Part shown: positions 1 through 9,655 of the stretch, in pieces | How positions within the stretch are numbered: position 1 is the stretch's first letter | Layout: each line of letters starts with the position of its first letter | Program-made: the position numbers and the translations under genes | The notes under the pieces: generated by a model | The model's database searches: none | Told to the model about the DNA's origin: nothing | Seen by the model: the letters and a program-made list of their open reading frames with translations, nothing else | Source: Rhodothermaceae bacterium bin80 | GTDB taxonomy: Bacteria > Bacteroidota > Rhodothermia > Rhodothermales > Bin80 | NCBI GenBank assembly: GCA_002238805.1 | Contig: MPNB01000011.1 | Span: 1 to 56,853, forward strand | Direction: 5' to 3' | DNA length: 56,853 nucleotides

Positions 1-135
1 ATGGGCGCGTAGGTTCCCGAAAAATCCACTATATCGGGGTTTTTTGGGAAAAATCCAAAAAAAAGGCGGATTTGGGTAAAAAAAGGCCGATTTTGGGCCT
101 GAAATGGCCAAATTGAGGCCAAAAACCTCTAAATT
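1..135. repeat. Degenerate A/G-rich repeat tract
   Basis: Seen: runs of A alternate with short GGC(C)GATTTTGGG-like blocks. On the minus strand the unit reads roughly AATCSGCC followed by 7-9 T and then ACCC or GG, about twice, flanked by looser copies built on GGCC and TTTGG. No start-to-stop frame of useful length crosses it. It lies directly upstream of the helicase gene and may be the edge of a larger repeat outside the window. Function unknown. Confidence 0.45.
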
Positions 136-203
136 AGCGCAAAAGATCAGTCAGTGCGCGACTGAATTTGCAAACTTGCGGGAAGTATCTACAGCAGTCC
201 TTG

Positions 204-320
204 ATGATTGATTCACAGTCGGAAGACGAACAGGTTTTACATAGTGTTTCCCTGTCGAATGATAAGGGGAGTGAAGATGGAATAGCCTTGCAGGACGATC
301 TCGGAGACGATGAAATATGA
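204..320 (+). CDS. Possible acidic micro-ORF overlapping the helicase start
   Basis: An ATG-initiated frame of 38 codons encodes a strongly acidic peptide ending in DDLGDDEI. Its stop (TGA 318-320) lies just inside the helicase gene, whose ATG is at 310, so the two frames overlap by 11 nt, an arrangement typical of translational coupling. The frame stays open upstream to position 138 without another ATG, so it could also be the tail of a decayed gene. No family is recognised. Real-gene status is uncertain because only the position and the acidic composition support it. Confidence 0.25.
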   Translation: MIDSQSEDEQVLHSVSLSNDKGSEDGIALQDDLGDDEI

Positions 321-3300
321 GGAAGAGAACGGTCAGGCCCCGCAAGGATGGGAACAAGCAATTGGGTTTCTCAAGGAGCGGCTCATTGACACCAGTAAAC
401 GGAATCGTCTCATCAACTCACCCGTCGGAAAGAAGCGGGGAAAGCATCTGGATATTGTTGACGAGCGGTCCGATGAAATCTTCAAACTCCTGGTGCGTAA
501 AGGCAAGAAGATGCAGTTTGAGCATGCTGAGGACGGATATGAAGAGCCTGAAGAAATGCAAGACATTTTTGTGCCGGACCCGGATCCTCCTGATGCGCGC
601 CATCTGGACCTCAAACTGCAGACCTGCCTAACGAAGGATGCATTGCATAAACGTCTCTTACAGCTCTATCGCGATTCAAACAGTGCTGTAGAGGAGCAGG
701 GATACAATCCACTTTACTTGGCTCTGGGCTTTGTTCGCTGGTTCGAAAGCGCCTCTTCTAAAGTGGAGCGATTCGCGCCGCTGGTTCTACTGCCTGTTGA
801 ACTCCAGCGTGAAGGAGTGAGGGCCAATTTCAAGCTTTTTACGCGGGACCAGGACCTGGAACCCAATCACTCTTTTGATGCCCTTCTCAAAAGCGATTAT
901 GATCTCAAGCTGCCGGAATGGCCGGAAGGCGAGGATTGGATTCCATCCGAATACTTTGGACAGGTGAACGATACTATTGGCGCGCGCGAGCGCTGGATGG
1001 TTTGGGCGGACACCATGCAGTTGGGGTTTTACTCTTCTGGAAAGTTTCTTATGTCGAGAGACCTAGATAGGGCAGAACCTGCTGAGCTGATGCAGCAGCT
1101 ATTGTATGAGGGCTTTGGCAGTGCGTCCCCGCTATTCGACCCCGAGGAGAATCTGGATGAGCGGTATGTCGATCCCAAAGATCTGGGGCATGTTATGGAG
1201 GCAGATGCATCACAGACCCGGGTAATAGCTGCTGCACGGGATAAGCACAGCATGGTTGTACAGGGCCCACCCGGCACGGGCAAGTCACAGACAATCGCCA
1301 ACATCATTGCAGTAGCAGTTCGTGATGGACAGAAGGTGTTGTTTGTGGCCGAAAAGCGGGCAGCGCTTGATGTGGTGCACGATCGGCTGGAATCGTGTGG
1401 GCTTGGTCCTTTGTGCCTGGAAATGCACTCAACCAAAGCTAGAAAGAAAGCGGTATACGAAGAGCTCCGCAAAACTTTGGAGTTGGGACCTCTGCGTGCA
1501 AGTGACTATTCCGAATACCAACGTCTTCAGGCCGTGAGGGATCGTTTGAATGAACTTTCGGATCAACTCCACACCGTTGATGAGGTTAACGGTGAAACGC
1601 CGTTCGGGGTTATTGGTCGATTGGCAAAGCTGATTGGAGAAAAGCTGCCAAGACCGGATTATCATGTGGAAGCAACCGCGAACTGGGGTCTGGAAGAGTC
1701 TGATGCAGCACGAGAAGAGGTCAAAATACTCGCTGATTTTACGGAAAGGTACGGGCCAGAGAATATGCACAACTGGAGGGGAGCGAACCGAAAAATGAAC
1801 CCGATGGAGCGCAGCCGGCTTCATGATAAGCTTGAGGGGTTGCGAGAGGCACTTGACGCATTAACGAACTGCCTACATAAAGCCTGCGAGGCACTCAGCA
1901 TCGGTGAGCAGGGAGAGCTTGGGTCTGCGGACAGGGTATTGAGCCTTATGCGACATATGTCGATTAAGCCTACTGAAGTAGACCGTCTCGTACGCGTGGA
2001 TACAGTCATGGAGCATGTTACGAGGCTGCGCAAGCTACTAGAGAATATCAAAACAGAGCAGGAGGTTCGGGATCGACTGAGAAAATCTGTGAGAGAGAAT
2101 GCTTTTGGTAAGGACTGGAATGTAGCCCAAGAGGAGATTGCCCGGCGGGGAAACTCTTTTTTGCGATTTCTCTATAGCGACTACCGCGCTGCGGTCGATA
2201 AACTTAAGAGAGTGGTTACATCACCTCTGCCCAAGTCCAAGAATGAGAGATTAAAATTACTGGACAAACTTATCGGCCATCAATTACGGGTGAAAGAAAT
2301 TGAGGAGCAGCGGGTATTGGGGGAGCGTGCACTTGGGATATCATGGGGAGGTCTAAAAACCGATTTGGCGGGGATAATTGAGCCTGTGCAATGGATTGAC
2401 AAACAAGTCAGAATACTTGGTTCCACCGATGCACTAAAAAGGCAGATTGATCAATGGCCGGCAACGGTGAATCCGGATGAGCTTGCCACCGAACTGAGTA
2501 ACTGCGTTCATCTGTTCAAGGAAAGGTGGGCTGAGGTGGTCGAAATGTGCGGGTTTGATGTACAGCGGGCATTTGGTACGGATTCGATTGATAGTGTGCA
2601 GCTTGCCAGTATCACAGACCGTGTATCTGCCTGGCAGGCAGATCCAGAAGGTCAGTTTGCGTGGTTGCGACTGTATGACACGGCTGAGGCGGTCAGCAAG
2701 AGAGGGTTAGATGGTATTCGAGTAAGGTTAGCTGACAGGCGATTGATGTCAGAACATGCATGTGACACCTATGATTATATCCGTGCAGAGGCAATCTGGA
2801 ATCGGTTTACCCAAACGAATCCTAACCTGAGCAAGATTGACGGGCTCGATCGATCCAGATTGGTCGAAGAATTCAGGGGGCTGGACAAAGCCTTACTGGA
2901 CCTTAGCTCTCATGAGGTAATGTCTGCACACTACGACTCAATTCCACCAGGTACCAGGGGATACATGGGAGTGCTTCGTGGTGAAGTGCGCAAAAAGACA
3001 CGTCATATGCCGTTGCGCAAGCTCTTGAAAAAGGCAGGCGAAACTGTGCAGGCTGTCAAACCAGTCTTTCTGATGAGCCCCTTATCAGTTGCCCAGTACC
3101 TGGATCCAGAGGGACTGAAGTTTGACCTCTTGCTGATTGACGAAGCCAGTCAGGTGCGCCCCGCGGATGCCATTGGTTCAGTGATGCGCGCAGAGCGGGC
3201 AATCGTAGTTGGAGATCAAAAACAGTTGCCGCCTACGTCATTCTTCGAGAAACTGGTCAACCTTGAAGAAGAGGAGGACGGAGAGGGAAAATTGGAAGAT

Positions 3301-5010
3301 GTAACTGCGCGGCAGATAAAGGATATGGAAAGCATCCTCACGCTTTGTGAGGCTCGCGGCATGCCTGGCTGTATGCTGGAGTGGCACTACAGATCACAAC
3401 ATGAATCACTGATCGCAGTTTCAAATCAGGAGTTCTATGGTAATCAACTCATCTGCCCGCCCAGTCCGATTCTCCAAGGGGGGAGGTCGGGCCTAACATT
3501 TGAGTTCGTTGATGGCGTCTATCGTCGGGGAAGAGGCAGGAGTGACAATCCCAAGGAAGCCGAATCTGTTATGGCTGCCGTGCTTGATCATGCGAGGAAT
3601 CGGCCGCAGGAAACGCTCGGTGTGGTGGCGATGAGCCAGTCACAGCAGACCACGATCCAGAACGAAGCAGAACGAATGCGAGCCGAGTATCCAGAGCTCA
3701 ACTCCTTCTGCAGTGAGGTTAAAGAAATGCCATTCTTCGTTAAGAACCTGGAAACGGTGCAGGGAGATGAACGGGATGTGATCTTTATCTCAATTGGATA
3801 CGGAAGAACCGAGGAAGGGTCGTTCTTTCAGAATTTTGGACCGGTTTCGGCCGAAGGTGGAGAGCGTCGGCTTAACGTGTTGTTCACGAGGGCAAAAAAG
3901 CGCTGCAGGGTATTCGCGTCGATCCGGCACACGGATATTCAGCATGAAAAGGCCCGACATAAAGGTCCACGTCTACTCAAGTCCTTCCTCAAGTACGCGG
4001 AAACCGGTGAAATGGAAATTCCAATAATTACTGGCCGGGAACCAGACAGTCCATTTGAGGAAGCCGTGGGTCACGCAATCACCCAACAGGGATACACAGT
4101 TGAATATCAGGTGGGTTCGGCAGGTTTTCGTATCGACATTGCTGTGAGGGATCCAGATGGCGGTAGCGGCTACGTCCTGGCTATTGAATGTGATGGAGCA
4201 CGATACCATTCATCAGCTTGGGCGCGGGAGCGGGACCGGATGCGTCAGATACTCCTGGAAGCTAAAGGCTGGACATTCCACCGCATATGGAGTACTGACT
4301 GGTTCAATAATCCAGAGGCCGAAACCGAGCGGGCTGTAGATGCCATTCGGCGGGCTTGTGTTAAAAGTGAAGTCAATAAGAAAAGCTTGCAGCCGAAGCA
4401 CCCACGAGTGATGAGGGAGCCGCCTTCTGAACAAAAGACGGAATCGACGGGAGTGATCTATAAAGAGTTTAGGCAACAGGTAGAATACACGGGCATTGAT
4501 CTTTTCGAAGTTCGAGTGGATTTTATTGCGGGCTTAGTTGAGCAAATCGTTGAGATTGAGGGACCTGTTCACGAAAATATTGTCGTTTACAGGTTGCGGC
4601 AGTTGTGGGGGTATGCACATGCAGGGAAGCGAATCCGGGAGGCCGTTAAAAAGGCCGTAGTGTATGCAGTGGATGGAGGAACAGTTGAATGGTGTGGTTC
4701 GGACGGGCTTTTTCTGAAAAAGCCCGGAGCTACAATAGAGGTTCGCGACCGCAGCAACCAGGAGGATCGTCTACTGAGAAGGCCGGAAATGATTGCGCCC
4801 TTGGAATACAGGGAAGCGGTCCTGCGTGCTGTGAGGCGCAATATCGCGGTTGATAATGATGAATGCGCGACTGATGTAGCTCGTATGTTTGGTTTTAGAA
4901 GGACTGGAGAGAGTATGAAAAGGCTGGTTTCCGAGCAAATGGCTACTCTGGTAAGTGAGGGACAACTGGCCCGTCAATCCGATGGTACGGTACGTATCAA
5001 CGAGCGCTAA
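310..5010 (+). CDS. DUF4011-type superfamily 1 helicase fused to a Vsr-like nuclease domain
   Basis: A 1566-aa nucleic-acid-processing protein. The N-terminus carries the DUF4011 signature (LIDTSKRNRLIN, about residues 26-37). Walker A GPPGTGKS is at 319-326 and Walker B LLIDEAS at 941-947, followed by GDQKQLPP at 968-975. SF1 motifs continue with WHYRSQH near 1025, QGDERDVI near 1151 and RLNVLFTRA near 1187. The roughly 600-residue insert between Walker A and B is largely helical, as in COG1112 helicases. A PD-(D/E)xK/Vsr-like domain (REase_MTES_1575 type) follows, with D1276, E1293 and D1295 in IECDG. The C-terminus (about 1400-1560) fits DUF3320. The only in-frame start after the upstream stop is ATG 310, preceded by GGAG. 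Relatives occur in anti-phage and mobile-element contexts (Mokosh and Nhi helicases are related but not identical). A defence role is inference; the catalytic motifs look intact. Confidence 0.85.
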   Translation: MKYEEENGQAPQGWEQAIGFLKERLIDTSKRNRLINSPVGKKRGKHLDIVDERSDEIFKLLVRKGKKMQFEHAEDGYEEPEEMQDIFVPDPDPPDARHLDLKLQTCLTKDALHKRLLQLYRDSNSAVEEQGYNPLYLALGFVRWFESASSKVERFAPLVLLPVELQREGVRANFKLFTRDQDLEPNHSFDALLKSDYDLKLPEWPEGEDWIPSEYFGQVNDTIGARERWMVWADTMQLGFYSSGKFLMSRDLDRAEPAELMQQLLYEGFGSASPLFDPEENLDERYVDPKDLGHVMEADASQTRVIAAARDKHSMVVQGPPGTGKSQTIANIIAVAVRDGQKVLFVAEKRAALDVVHDRLESCGLGPLCLEMHSTKARKKAVYEELRKTLELGPLRASDYSEYQRLQAVRDRLNELSDQLHTVDEVNGETPFGVIGRLAKLIGEKLPRPDYHVEATANWGLEESDAAREEVKILADFTERYGPENMHNWRGANRKMNPMERSRLHDKLEGLREALDALTNCLHKACEALSIGEQGELGSADRVLSLMRHMSIKPTEVDRLVRVDTVMEHVTRLRKLLENIKTEQEVRDRLRKSVRENAFGKDWNVAQEEIARRGNSFLRFLYSDYRAAVDKLKRVVTSPLPKSKNERLKLLDKLIGHQLRVKEIEEQRVLGERALGISWGGLKTDLAGIIEPVQWIDKQVRILGSTDALKRQIDQWPATVNPDELATELSNCVHLFKERWAEVVEMCGFDVQRAFGTDSIDSVQLASITDRVSAWQADPEGQFAWLRLYDTAEAVSKRGLDGIRVRLADRRLMSEHACDTYDYIRAEAIWNRFTQTNPNLSKIDGLDRSRLVEEFRGLDKALLDLSSHEVMSAHYDSIPPGTRGYMGVLRGEVRKKTRHMPLRKLLKKAGETVQAVKPVFLMSPLSVAQYLDPEGLKFDLLLIDEASQVRPADAIGSVMRAERAIVVGDQKQLPPTSFFEKLVNLEEEEDGEGKLEDVTARQIKDMESILTLCEARGMPGCMLEWHYRSQHESLIAVSNQEFYGNQLICPPSPILQGGRSGLTFEFVDGVYRRGRGRSDNPKEAESVMAAVLDHARNRPQETLGVVAMSQSQQTTIQNEAERMRAEYPELNSFCSEVKEMPFFVKNLETVQGDERDVIFISIGYGRTEEGSFFQNFGPVSAEGGERRLNVLFTRAKKRCRVFASIRHTDIQHEKARHKGPRLLKSFLKYAETGEMEIPIITGREPDSPFEEAVGHAITQQGYTVEYQVGSAGFRIDIAVRDPDGGSGYVLAIECDGARYHSSAWARERDRMRQILLEAKGWTFHRIWSTDWFNNPEAETERAVDAIRRACVKSEVNKKSLQPKHPRVMREPPSEQKTESTGVIYKEFRQQVEYTGIDLFEVRVDFIAGLVEQIVEIEGPVHENIVVYRLRQLWGYAHAGKRIREAVKKAVVYAVDGGTVEWCGSDGLFLKKPGATIEVRDRSNQEDRLLRRPEMIAPLEYREAVLRAVRRNIAVDNDECATDVARMFGFRRTGESMKRLVSEQMATLVSEGQLARQSDGTVRINER

Positions 5011-5053
5011 GACCTCGTATCAAGTTTGTTTCGGCTGATCCCAAGGGGATTAA

Positions 5054-6454
5054 ATGCATTCGAATACGCAAATTGTTGCCGTCCTTCTTCTTGGTCTGTG
5101 TTTTTTAGGCAGTGCGGGAGAAAAACCGTTTAGGGAAAACCGGAGCGAGCCAGCGAAACCCAATATCGTCTTCATCTACATTGATGACCTGGGGTGGGGG
5201 GACGTTGGATTCAATGGCAGTACCTACTACGAAACTCCAAACGTAGATCGGCTTGCAAGTCAGGGGATCATTTTTTTGCAAGCCTACGCAAATGCTCCTA
5301 ATTGTGCCCCAAGTAGGGCCTCAGTGATGACTGGACAGTACACACCACGGCATAAGATTTACACGGTTGGGAGTTCCAAGCGGGGTAGAGAAGAGGATCG
5401 CCGTATGATTCCTGTTCCGAACACGGAAAACCTGCCGCTCCATTATACGACGCTGGCTGAGGCACTTGGCGATGCAGGATATACTACTGGTCACTTCGGA
5501 AAGTGGCATCTGGGAGACACGGGTTTTCATCCTGAAGACCAGGGTTTTGATGTGAATGTTGGTGGATACAAAAGTGGATCACCACGCGGAGGGTACTTTC
5601 CGCCCTATAATAATCCAAAACTTGTCGATGGTCCTGACGGTGAATACCTGACGGATCGTCTTACAAACGAGGCCATTGCATTTATTGATCAGAATAAAAA
5701 AGGACCGTTTTTCTTGTATTTGTCTCACTACGCAGTGCATACTCCAATACAGGCGCAGGCAGATATTAAAGCAAAGTATGAGCGCAAGGCCCCCAACGGA
5801 GGTCAAAAGAATCCTACATTTGCTGCTATGATTGAGAGCGCTGATCGTAGCGTGGGGAGCGTGTTAGGGCGGCTTGCAGCGTTAGGATTGACAGACAATA
5901 CATTGGTTATTTTCTATTCTGATAATGGTGGAGCTGTCCAGGCTACTTCCAATCAGCCACTCAGGGGCTACAAGGGAATGTTGTATGAGGGTGGTATTCG
6001 CGTCCCGCTGGCCGTAAAATGGCCGGCAAGAATCACATCTGGTCGCGTGGATAGCACTCCTGTGATTGGAATTGATTTTTATCCTACCCTCTTGGAGATA
6101 GCCGGTGCTGAGCCTCCGGCACACAATATGGACGGGGTAAGCCTCGTCCCGATTCTTACCGGGAACAGCGGTTTGACATCGAGGAACCTTTACTGGCATT
6201 TTCCGGCATACCTTGAGGCGTCAAAGGGAATACCTGGGCCGTGGCGTACGACACCGGCCGGGGCGATACGCAGTGGAGATTACAAGCTTATCGAATTCTT
6301 CGAGGATGGTGTGCTGGAGCTCTACGACCTGCGCAAAGATCCGGGAGAGTCCACCAACCTGACTGACCAATTACCGGAAAAGGCAGAACTTCTGCATGGA
6401 AGCCTCAGGGACTGGCGAGAAAAAGTCGCAGCCGATATGCCAACGCCGAAGTAA
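5054..6454 (+). CDS. Exported sulfatase (arylsulfatase family S1)
   Basis: A 466-aa sulfatase hydrolysing sulfate esters, probably from a sulfated polysaccharide or small sulfated organic compound. The N-terminus is a signal peptide (hydrophobic VAVLLLGLCFLGSAG). The metal-binding start IDDLGWGD has D44 and D45. The active-site signature CAPSR begins at C84, the cysteine that must be oxidised to formylglycine by an SUMF1/anSME-type enzyme, which is not in the window. GKWHLG and YSDNGG motifs follow, and the C-terminal domain contains YDLRKDPGE. AAGGGGA before the ATG is a good ribosome binding site. It lies 43 nt after the helicase on the same strand, but no functional link is apparent. The substrate cannot be told from sequence. 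Confidence 0.93.
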   Translation: MHSNTQIVAVLLLGLCFLGSAGEKPFRENRSEPAKPNIVFIYIDDLGWGDVGFNGSTYYETPNVDRLASQGIIFLQAYANAPNCAPSRASVMTGQYTPRHKIYTVGSSKRGREEDRRMIPVPNTENLPLHYTTLAEALGDAGYTTGHFGKWHLGDTGFHPEDQGFDVNVGGYKSGSPRGGYFPPYNNPKLVDGPDGEYLTDRLTNEAIAFIDQNKKGPFFLYLSHYAVHTPIQAQADIKAKYERKAPNGGQKNPTFAAMIESADRSVGSVLGRLAALGLTDNTLVIFYSDNGGAVQATSNQPLRGYKGMLYEGGIRVPLAVKWPARITSGRVDSTPVIGIDFYPTLLEIAGAEPPAHNMDGVSLVPILTGNSGLTSRNLYWHFPAYLEASKGIPGPWRTTPAGAIRSGDYKLIEFFEDGVLELYDLRKDPGESTNLTDQLPEKAELLHGSLRDWREKVAADMPTPK

Positions 6455-6456
6455 TG

Positions 6457-7090
6457 TGACTGATAAGTCCTCGGTGTAGCATGGGAGGTGTGTGTGAAAC
6501 TTTCTTTTTGGGAGCTATATACCTAGGCTCCCCACTCATAAAAGTGAAGAGCCCAGTCATTTAATGAACTTGTCTTGGAGGGTGTTTGGTGAAGCTGCCG
6601 GGAACCTCGAAAAGATACGTGAAATGCAAACAAAAATAGAGGGAGCCTTTGAGTAAATCTTAGATACACTCTAGAACCTAACACACATATCTATCGTAGC
6701 CAAGGCATTAAAATCCCCAATAATGGGAAACGTTTTCGCGCATTTTGTCGTACACATTTTATAATGCGAAAGGAAGAAACTCCTTGATTACGATCATTTA
6801 TCGCTCTGTTTTGTGCAGCTATGCCTACCTGTTGATCATATATCATACTTGACATAAATGATTTTATCTGAAAATCACCATTTTTGCGTCTTTCTCAATA
6901 TGGATGCGTTTGCGAGCAATTCATCTGAGGCGTGAGTGATCACACCGGGGTACGAGTTCCGCTATTATAGCGTTGAGCTCTGGGGAATCAGTCTCTATGG
7001 TCTTTCAGATTGACGCACCCCCTGCACGACCGGCTCAATTGAGTGCCTGTCCCAGGTTCTGTTTCCACATCAGGTACGAGATTCCAGATG
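6457..7090. other. Gene-poor stretch between sulfatase and transposase
   Basis: About 630 nt without a convincing gene. A small hairpin (GGGAGC 6510-6515 / GCTCCC 6527-6532) follows the sulfatase but has no T-tract after it on the plus strand. A 30-aa frame at 6564-6656 (+), starting MNLSWRVFGEAAG and ending IEGAFE, reads like an amphipathic helix and may be a remnant; no family is recognised. A near-repeat GGTACGAG(A)TTCC occurs at 6949 and 7073. The left end of the insertion element probably lies close to 7050. Confidence 0.4.
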
Positions 7091-9382
7091 TTAGGAGGAC
7101 GCGGGGGGAGCCCGGCCCCGGTGTTTCAGATCCAGCGACACACACATAGCGCCCACTTCCAGACGCCGATAGCCCCTCCACATGACCGCCACCCCCGGCG
7201 GAGGGCGTTTCTTGCCCTGTTGGTACCCCCCCAGAAGTGCAACCAACAGAATTGCCGATGCCATATCGTCTGGCTCCGGCAAATCATGTTCCATCGCCAG
7301 ATTACGAAGCACGCGCAGTTGGGTTTTGGTAAACATCACCTCCACCGATGCATTGGGAACCTCACGTCCCAGAAGCGTCAGTAACATCAACCGCCAGGCA
7401 ATTACCATGTAGATCGTCACCGCACGGTGGAGTGCACGGGCTGACTGCATCCGTAATTCCTCCACTTTGCATCCACTTTTCAGGACTCGGAAGGTATCTT
7501 CAATTCGCCATCGCAGCAGATAATACTCGACGACCTGTTTCGCTTCCTCCACGGTGTTCACGGGAAGGCTCGTCAACAGCGTCCATTCCAGTGCACCGGA
7601 GGAGCGATCGGTTTCCCGGATCTGAACGGCAGTCATCCGACCACAGGGCAACGCGACCGCACAAAAACGGACCTCCATAGCTGCATCTCGGCCTTCGCGG
7701 CCCTCATGCAGAACCCGGCCCGATTTGACCCGACGACTCAATCGCTGAATCGGAACCTCGACCTCTCCGGAAGACTCGAGGCCTCGAAGCAGTCCAAAAA
7801 GCTTTTTCCCATTCGGGAGTACCCGGTCGTGCTTTGCACGAACCAGTACATCCACGCGCTGACTGCGCAGACATCGTTCCATCAGGGCGGCGCTGTCCCC
7901 CTCCCGATCCATGACCACCACCATGCGCGTGGAACGCCGAACCGCTTTCGCACAAGCCACGACATCGTCGACCGCATCCTCCCACCGTTGCCGGTCTGGA
8001 AACTTGCTGGACGGATCGGAGGGGCGATAGCCGCAGCGCAGTACGCCCAGAGGAAGTCCCTGATCGTTTACCGCCAAAGTGGCGTGCAGTCGCACGCCCT
8101 GCGCTTCCGAGCTCGTCTGATTCCGTCCCACCACATCCAGTCCATCGCACGCTGGACGGGTACTATAGGTGATCTTGGTCTCGTCAATCACACACAGAGC
8201 GACCTTCTGCCCCCGAATTCGTTCGACCGTCCGCTTGCGATGGGGCCCCAGAATTCGTTCCGGCGTCACCGCTGTCGTGTCGGGATGTTCAATAAACCGG
8301 TAATGACCGGACACCGCTGCACGATCCATTTCAAGATTTGAAGTAATCGGTTCCCCAGGTATACGACTGAGCAAACGCGCACTCTTGACTAAACGCGCAG
8401 TCCGACGTCGGTCCCCCAAATCCGCCTCCCCAAACTCGTGCTCGGACCACTGATCTCCATCAAGGCCTGCATGAATCTCCAAGGTCGGATAGATCGGGGC
8501 AGGAGCAACGCCCAACTGGCTTCGCCACCCAGAACTGAACTCATACAGCAAAACCGTCTTCTTGCTCCGTGTACAGGCATTCGTGGACGCGTGACGACCG
8601 CGTCCCTTCGTCTGCCCGACCTTGTGGAACCCCGCTGCAAGAAAACAACTGCCCGAGTACGATGGATCCACAAAGGTCTCCACCACCCAAATCCGCTGGG
8701 CATGTTCCTCGTACAGGTCTGCCTTCATCTGCCGCAATGAGCGAGACAACAGATAACTGGCTAGGTTTTTGCATCGAACTCCCGGACGAATCAAAAAACG
8801 GTTCAGCCCGATTACGTGGGAGCGGAATGCGTCTCGCTGCTCGGATGACCAACCCATCCACTCATCGCGTGGAGCTAAATACAACGCGGCCGCCGCAAAT
8901 CCAATCCCCCCAAGATAGCCATGATCACTGTTGAATAAATATTTCTTCTGGATGCCCGCAAACTTGGTCCCCCCCAGCGGGTGTTCGTCGGCCATCAAGG
9001 TATTCCAAAGGGCCAACGCTTCCCGAGTCCGTACGCGTTCAATTCGGAGTCCATCCAGTTCACCGATTCGATCCGGTACATCGGTGGGGGATGGGACCGG
9101 ATCCGAAAGTAAACGCGCGTTCGGACGATTGGGACGGGACGCAGAAGGCGGGAGCTTGATCAACCCCTCCCGTTCCACCACGACCAATGCCTGTAAACTA
9201 CTTGCCGTGCGGAGCTTGCCCGTTGCGCTGTAAAATCCGAAAACCTCACACACTGTACGGGCCAGTGCAGTGCGCCCGTAGGACGGATGAGACTGTAAAA
9301 TCTCGTTCAAGCGAGGAAGAGAGGCACGTAAATAGGATAATATGGGGGACTGGGAGGGTTCCATATCACTAAGGTACAGAAC
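7056..9382 (-). mobile_element. IS4-family (Tn5-type) insertion element, ends approximate
   Basis: The element is defined by its transposase. The only matching outer pair found by eye is GTTCTGT at 7056-7062 against ACAGAAC at 9376-9382, a 7-bp inverted match with weak further similarity inward. The flanks show no clear target-site duplication. The given ends are therefore provisional. Decayed gene fragments on the right side fit an insertion-prone region. Confidence 0.4.
7091..9364 (-). CDS. Tn5-type IS4 transposase with N-terminal DUF4338 (DruA-like) domain
   Basis: A 757-aa cut-and-paste transposase. Residues about 50-290 resemble DUF4338, the domain of the Druantia protein DruA (HPLGGTKFAG and WVVETFVDPSYSGSCF segments). 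From about 298 it reads as a Tn5/IS50-type transposase: EFGEADLGDRRRTARL matches the N-terminal DNA-binding motif. Candidate catalytic residues are D394 (VIDETK), D486 (VVVMDREGD) and E622 (RWRIEDTFRV). The D-D and D-E spacings of 92 and 136 residues are close to Tn5 (D97, D188, E326). The frame is uninterrupted, so the enzyme could be active. The N-terminal domain probably adds DNA binding or target choice, which is inference. Long open frames opposite it are shadows of its GC-rich codons. Confidence 0.88.
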   Translation of the reverse strand: MEPSQSPILSYLRASLPRLNEILQSHPSYGRTALARTVCEVFGFYSATGKLRTASSLQALVVVEREGLIKLPPSASRPNRPNARLLSDPVPSPTDVPDRIGELDGLRIERVRTREALALWNTLMADEHPLGGTKFAGIQKKYLFNSDHGYLGGIGFAAAALYLAPRDEWMGWSSEQRDAFRSHVIGLNRFLIRPGVRCKNLASYLLSRSLRQMKADLYEEHAQRIWVVETFVDPSYSGSCFLAAGFHKVGQTKGRGRHASTNACTRSKKTVLLYEFSSGWRSQLGVAPAPIYPTLEIHAGLDGDQWSEHEFGEADLGDRRRTARLVKSARLLSRIPGEPITSNLEMDRAAVSGHYRFIEHPDTTAVTPERILGPHRKRTVERIRGQKVALCVIDETKITYSTRPACDGLDVVGRNQTSSEAQGVRLHATLAVNDQGLPLGVLRCGYRPSDPSSKFPDRQRWEDAVDDVVACAKAVRRSTRMVVVMDREGDSAALMERCLRSQRVDVLVRAKHDRVLPNGKKLFGLLRGLESSGEVEVPIQRLSRRVKSGRVLHEGREGRDAAMEVRFCAVALPCGRMTAVQIRETDRSSGALEWTLLTSLPVNTVEEAKQVVEYYLLRWRIEDTFRVLKSGCKVEELRMQSARALHRAVTIYMVIAWRLMLLTLLGREVPNASVEVMFTKTQLRVLRNLAMEHDLPEPDDMASAILLVALLGGYQQGKKRPPPGVAVMWRGYRRLEVGAMCVSLDLKHRGRAPPASS

Positions 9383-9655
9383 ACTTTTGCCAATGCTAGG
9401 TGATAGATGGAATCAACAGGTAGGCCTAGTCTACACTTGGTATTCTTCAAACCAACTCTTCTCGTGATCCAGTAAGATTTGGCTATCATGGTTGAAAACC
9501 CTTCTACAAGGACACATGCGACAAAAGCAGCCAGCACCAGACTGGCGTTTTTGTAGACCGCGCGACCTGCGGGCCGAAACGATTCATAGGCAGCCAAGGT
9601 GGATCGACATTGTGGGCGCTGTGAAAGAATTCGCGCAAACAGTCGGGTGCCCCTG
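9365..9655. other. Decayed sequence right of the transposase
   Basis: No intact gene. On the minus strand, 9465-9597 gives a frame without a good start that encodes a membrane-like segment (ASLVLAAFVACVLVEGF). It runs into transposase upstream sequence and ends without a recognisable domain. It may be the remnant of a gene hit by the insertion; no family is identified. Confidence 0.3.

Noticed and set aside
6721..6780. Inverted repeat TTTCGCGCATT / AATGCGAAA
   Set aside because: Imperfect with a two-base bulge and a loop of about 20 nt; no gene or element boundary supports a function.
7706..8341. Long plus-strand open frames opposite the transposase
   Set aside because: They mirror the GC-rich third positions of the minus-strand transposase, have no protein family signature and no ribosome site.
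7056..9382. GTTCTGT/ACAGAAC as definite terminal inverted repeats
   Set aside because: Only seven bases match perfectly and there is no target duplication, so the ends stay provisional.
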